Below are positions 61,092 to 64,000 of a stretch of DNA of 64,000 nt, piece after piece. The position numbers and the translations under genes were made by a program. Positions within the stretch are counted from its first letter, which is position 1, and each line of letters begins with the position of its first letter. This DNA comes from Bacteroides pyogenes_A (GTDB lineage Bacteria > Bacteroidota > Bacteroidia > Bacteroidales > Bacteroidaceae), in NCBI RefSeq assembly GCF_048595595.1, contig NZ_CP184347.1. One strand, given 5' to 3'. Under the pieces are notes generated by a model, which was not told where the DNA came from, made no database searches, and saw only the letters and a program-made list of their open reading frames with translations.

Positions 61092-61152
61092 GAAAGCCCG
61101 CCGATTGGTGTAGATTGCGTTAATGCTATTTACTACCTGCCGGTCGGGCTTC
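61092..61152 (-). terminator. Possible terminator of pyrH
   Basis: GAAAGCCCGCCG (61092-61103) pairs with CGGTCGGGCTTC (61141-61152), leaving a long A/T-rich loop. On the minus strand it lies about 120 nt after the pyrH stop and is followed by GGGCTTTCTTGC. The stem has one bulge and no long U-run, so this is weak. Confidence 0.3.
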
Positions 61153-61270
61153 TATGGTACCGCCTGTGGGCGGGGCTGAATGAGTGTGTCGCCCAATATC
61201 TGCATACGGATGCATCACCCGGATTCTCTTTTATCGTTTTCGGGTAAGGGTGTTGCGTATCGGATAACGA

Positions 61271-61981
61271 TCAGTTGTGTACCAATGTGCCTATTCCTTC
61301 GCCGGCGATTACTTTTTTCAGGTTTCCCGGCGTATCCATATCGAACACAATGATAGGCAGGTTGTTTTCTTTACACATACAAGTGGCTGTCAGATCCATC
61401 GCTTTCAGTCCACGGCTTAATACTTCATCGTAAGTGATGTCGGCAAATTTAGTGGCAGTAGGATCTTTCTCCGGATCGGCAGTGTAAATTCCGTCTACCC
61501 GGGTGCCTTTCAGCATTACATCGGCTTCGATCTCAATGCCTCTGAGAGAAGATCCGGTGTCAGTGGTGAAGAAGGGATTACCCGTTCCGGCGGACATGAT
61601 GACTACTTCGCCGTTTTCCATATATTCGATGGCTTTCCATTTACTGTAAAACTCACCGATAGGCTCCATACGTATGGCGGTCAGCACGCGTGTTTTTACT
61701 CTGACGGCCACCAATGCGGAACTCAGAGCCAGACTGTTGATAACGGTTGCCAGCATGCCCATCTGGTCGCCTTTTACACGGTCGAATCCTCGTCCTGCTC
61801 CGCTTAGTCCGCGAAAAATGTTTCCTCCGCCGATTACGATGCCTATCTGTACGCCTTGTTCGTGAATCTCCTTAATCTGGGTGGCATATTCAGCCAGTCT
61901 CTTTTCGTCAATACCGTATTGCTTTTCTCCCATCAGGCTTTCTCCGCTGAGTTTCAGCAGAATTCTTTTATACTTTGCCAT
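61271..61981 (-). CDS. pyrH: UMP kinase
   Basis: Phosphorylates UMP to UDP. A 236-residue hexameric amino-acid-kinase-fold enzyme with ILLKLSGESLMGEKQYGID, IGIVIGGGNIFRGLSGAGRG, GDQMGMLATVINSLALSSAL, and GTGNPFFTTDTGSSLRGIEI followed by DVMLKGTRVDGIYTADPEKD. Start at MAKYKRILLKLSGE (61981). A -7 box lies at 62005-62012. Confidence 0.96.
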   Translation of the reverse strand: MAKYKRILLKLSGESLMGEKQYGIDEKRLAEYATQIKEIHEQGVQIGIVIGGGNIFRGLSGAGRGFDRVKGDQMGMLATVINSLALSSALVAVRVKTRVLTAIRMEPIGEFYSKWKAIEYMENGEVVIMSAGTGNPFFTTDTGSSLRGIEIEADVMLKGTRVDGIYTADPEKDPTATKFADITYDEVLSRGLKAMDLTATCMCKENNLPIIVFDMDTPGNLKKVIAGEGIGTLVHN

Positions 61982-62004
61982 ATTTTCTGATTTTTTGTTT
62001 AAGG

Positions 62005-62012
62005 CAAAGATA
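62005..62012 (-). promoter_or_regulatory. -7 box upstream of pyrH
   Basis: CAAAGATA reads TATCTTTG on the minus strand, with TTTG (62036-62039) some 23 nt further upstream as a candidate -33 element. Confidence 0.55.
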
Positions 62013-62092
62013 CAATAGAAAAATGAAAATGGAGGCAAACTGTTTGAAGAATGTTGTGGAGTGTCGGTCCGGAGATTGCTTGCCACGGATAG

Positions 62093-63415
62093 TTACGCGT
62101 CGGTTGTACTTAAGATCCGTTTTCCGAGTACGGTTTGTACAATGCCTCGTGCCGAGAGGTAGATAATAAAGGCAAGCCATAGGGCATCGTTTCCCATATA
62201 AGAATTGAAAGCGTAATATACGGCGAAGAAACTACCGGTGGCAATCAGCATTGAATAAAGCATGCCGCGCGTAGCGGTAGCACCGATGAAGATTCCGTCC
62301 CATAAGAAAGCTGCGAATCCTGCTATGGGAATGATGATGGCCCAATAAGAGTACTCTCCGGCCGCATCAATCACCGACCGTTCGTTGGTGAGTAACTCTA
62401 AAAGGAGGTTTGCGCCGATGGCATACAGCAGGGTGAAGCTCGAAGAAAGTCCGATGCCCCAGCGGAAGAGTTGCCGGACAGTATTCCGAAGTGCAGTCCG
62501 GTTGTGCGCGCCGATATGTCGCCCCGCCAACGCTTCACCCGCATAGGCAAATCCGTCCATGACGTAAGAGAAGAGAGTGAATAGCTGCATAAGCAATGTG
62601 TTGACTGCCAATATGATTTCTCCTTGTGCTGCTCCCACCGATGTGAAAAACAGGGTGACGATGACCAGGCAGAGGGTTCGGAGAAAAATATCCCGGTTTA
62701 CCTGAAAGAAACGGTACATGGCCTGCTTACGTATCACTTCCTTCCAATATATTTGTTTGCAATGGATGCGGTAGTAACGCAGGCAAAGCCAGATAGCCAT
62801 AAGGAACCCTGCATATTGGGCAATAACCGTTCCGGCAGCTGCCCCCTCTACTTTCATGTGAAGCAGATAAACGAAACAAAGACTGGCGAAGATGTTGATA
62901 ATGTTTTGAGTGATGGCGATGTACATGGGAAACCTCGAATTCTGCATGCCGATAAACCAGCCCGCGAAGCCGTAAAGCCCCAGTGTGGCAGGAGCTCCCC
63001 AAATGCAAATATGGAAATAGACTGTAGCCAGATTCTTCACTTCCTCAGTAGTTTGTATCAGTATGAACGCTATTTTCAATATTGGGTATTGAAAGACAAT
63101 CAGGAGGAAAGAAATAAACATTCCCACACCGACAGCACGTAGCAGCAGATGGATAGTCTCGTTCAAATCGTGCTGTCCGTATGCCTGTGAAGTCATTCCG
63201 CTTGTACCCATACGCAGAAATCCGAAAATCCAGTAAATGATATTGAACAGCATACCTCCTACCGCAATAGCTCCGATATAAGCCGGAGCGCCCAGATGTC
63301 CTACGATAGCGACATCGATAAGTCCTAAAAGAGGTACGGTAATATTGGAAACGATTGAGGGGAGTGCAATCTGTAAAATTTGCCTGTTTATGGTAGTTTG
63401 TCTTTTTTCTGTCAT
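62093..63415 (-). CDS. MATE-family multidrug/metabolite exporter
   Basis: A 440-residue, 12-helix membrane protein of the MATE family, an antiporter driven by Na+ or H+. It has the two halves of about six helices (IALPSIVSNITVPLLGLIDV; HLGAPAYIGAIAVGGMLFNI then AQGEIILAVNTLLMQLFTLF; DGFAYAGEALAGRHIGAHNR). The sequence is nearest to the DinF subgroup, MSGMTSQAYGQ-like GTSGMTSQAYGQHDLNETIH. I chose MTEKRQTTINRQ at 63415. Substrate unknown. Confidence 0.93.
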   Translation of the reverse strand: MTEKRQTTINRQILQIALPSIVSNITVPLLGLIDVAIVGHLGAPAYIGAIAVGGMLFNIIYWIFGFLRMGTSGMTSQAYGQHDLNETIHLLLRAVGVGMFISFLLIVFQYPILKIAFILIQTTEEVKNLATVYFHICIWGAPATLGLYGFAGWFIGMQNSRFPMYIAITQNIINIFASLCFVYLLHMKVEGAAAGTVIAQYAGFLMAIWLCLRYYRIHCKQIYWKEVIRKQAMYRFFQVNRDIFLRTLCLVIVTLFFTSVGAAQGEIILAVNTLLMQLFTLFSYVMDGFAYAGEALAGRHIGAHNRTALRNTVRQLFRWGIGLSSSFTLLYAIGANLLLELLTNERSVIDAAGEYSYWAIIIPIAGFAAFLWDGIFIGATATRGMLYSMLIATGSFFAVYYAFNSYMGNDALWLAFIIYLSARGIVQTVLGKRILSTTDA

Positions 63416-63458
63416 CTTATTGCAACGCTTTTCGGGTGGAGATTGTTCTTTTCGCAGG

Positions 63459-63466
63459 CAAAGGTA
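63459..63466 (-). promoter_or_regulatory. -7 box upstream of the MATE gene
   Basis: CAAAGGTA reads TACCTTTG on the minus strand, 44 nt before the start codon; divergent from the box at 63487-63494. Confidence 0.5.
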
Positions 63467-63486
63467 CATTTTTTATGTTTTTATTG

Positions 63487-63494
63487 TATCTTTG
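63487..63494 (+). promoter_or_regulatory. -7 box upstream of the last gene
   Basis: TATCTTTG, a full match to TAnnTTTG, 40 nt before the ATG at 63535. The -33 element is weak. Confidence 0.55.
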
Positions 63495-63534
63495 TAGCAA
63501 TCAAAGAATTAATAAAATAAGATAGAATAAAAGT

Positions 63535-64000
63535 ATGGGAAACGAAGATTTTAACCTTGCGAAACTCTCGATGAATGAGTTGGCAGAACTTGTAGAGCAA
63601 CACCTTCAGGCAATAGATACATGTGAGCCTCCTCTTGATTTAAGTGCATTCCCCATTATTGAGAAATATCTCAAGACATTGCGTACTCGGGCGGGTGAAC
63701 TGAAAGAAGCTCTTGCCGCAATTCCCAAAGACAGTGTGTCGGAAAGTATCTTGCTCGCCGATCGTGCACGCGATAAGGCCCTCTCGGTCTTTCGCAGGAA
63801 GATGCAAATGTTTGAACTCACTACAGACCCCAATGAAGAAGCGGCCTACAAACAGTTGAACGAGATGTGGAGCAAGTATGAAACGCTGGCTTATATGAAC
63901 TTTCAGGTGGAAACGGAGGGAATAGATGAATTGGTCTTCAATCTCACTACTTCCCGTTTTTCTTCGCAAGTAGCAACATTGAATTTGGAACCGGAAGTGG
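63535..64000 (+). CDS. Protein resembling DUF6261 (3' end outside the window)
   Basis: The frame opens at ATG 63535 (MGNEDFNLAKLSMNELAELV) and stays open to the end of the window, giving 155 residues. The sequence is rich in charged helical segments (EKYLKTLRTRAGELKEALAA, SILLADRARDKALSVFRRKM, KYETLAYMNFQVETEGIDEL). It resembles the DUF6261 proteins of Bacteroides, all-alpha proteins of unknown function, but the match is from memory of the pattern only. It has its own promoter and is divergent from the MATE gene. Confidence 0.75.
   Translation, partial: MGNEDFNLAKLSMNELAELVEQHLQAIDTCEPPLDLSAFPIIEKYLKTLRTRAGELKEALAAIPKDSVSESILLADRARDKALSVFRRKMQMFELTTDPNEEAAYKQLNEMWSKYETLAYMNFQVETEGIDELVFNLTTSRFSSQVATLNLEPEV

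Noticed and set aside
61047..61247. A 66-residue plus-strand frame in the pyrH-argR spacer
   Set aside because: No promoter, no family, and it covers the possible pyrH terminator hairpin.

Overview
The window reads as a chromosomal segment of a gut Bacteroides or a close member of the Bacteroidaceae. The evidence is a SusC/SusD pair, Bacteroidetes-type -7 boxes (TAnnTTTG) in front of many genes, lipoproteins with acidic residues after the lipobox Cys, a complex I operon without nuoEFG and with fused nuoCD, and the thiamine-scavenging set OMthi-PnuT-TPK under a TPP riboswitch. Most of the content is ordinary core metabolism. The unusual content is in the spacers and in one duplicated surface-protein locus.

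Layout. 1-6.2 kb: an AraC-type regulator (5' end cut by the window edge) and a SusC/SusD pair whose susC leader is out of frame at a run of nine Gs. 6.2-6.8 kb: a decayed group II intron. 6.8-11.3 kb (minus strand): thiamine operon (riboswitch, outer-membrane receptor, PnuT, thiamine pyrophosphokinase, exported flavodoxin). 11.3-15.6 kb: MscS channel, AsmA-like protein, Sua5/YrdC. 15.8-19.5 kb: cassette 1, made of a (CA)n tract, leader hairpin, fimbrillin/FISUMP-type lipoprotein, two-hairpin element, 22-bp repeats and a HU-like protein. 19.6-22.7 kb: nagB, an A-type flavoprotein and a TIGR01212-type radical SAM protein. 22.8-33.7 kb: a 66-bp minisatellite, then nuoABCDHIJKLMN on the minus strand. 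34.5-39.3 kb: cassette 2, a paralogue of cassette 1 with an uninterrupted (CA)40 tract, a 13-bp repeat array, a HU-like/DUF4469 protein and a 23-bp tandem array. 39.3-44.2 kb: dxs-trkA-trkH. 44.5-50.1 kb: a transducer locus (small HU-helix protein, TonB receptor, a histidine kinase lacking its His, a normal LytS-type kinase, a LytTR regulator). 50.3-55.9 kb: small exported proteins, DUF2007, acyl-CoA synthetase, cupin regulator, proC, DUF4377-like lipoprotein. 56-60.8 kb: arginine operon argR-GNAT-argG-argC-argD. 61.3-64 kb: pyrH, a MATE exporter and the start of a further gene.

The best candidate for an undescribed system is the pair of cassettes at 15.8-19.5 and 34.5-39.3 kb. Both have, in the same order and orientation, a CA-dinucleotide tract, an identical 15-bp stem with unrelated loops 62 nt before the start codon, a large surface lipoprotein whose last ~50 residues differ sharply between copies, a conserved two-hairpin element, and a HU-like protein ending in GEAPDPA. 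Each also carries its own short iterated repeats. I infer a slippage-switched surface adhesin coupled to a dedicated nucleoid-type protein. A second candidate switch is the G9 tract in the susC signal peptide. The window also has many local iterated repeat families in its spacers, each confined to one spacer. No rRNA, tRNA or CRISPR array was recognised.
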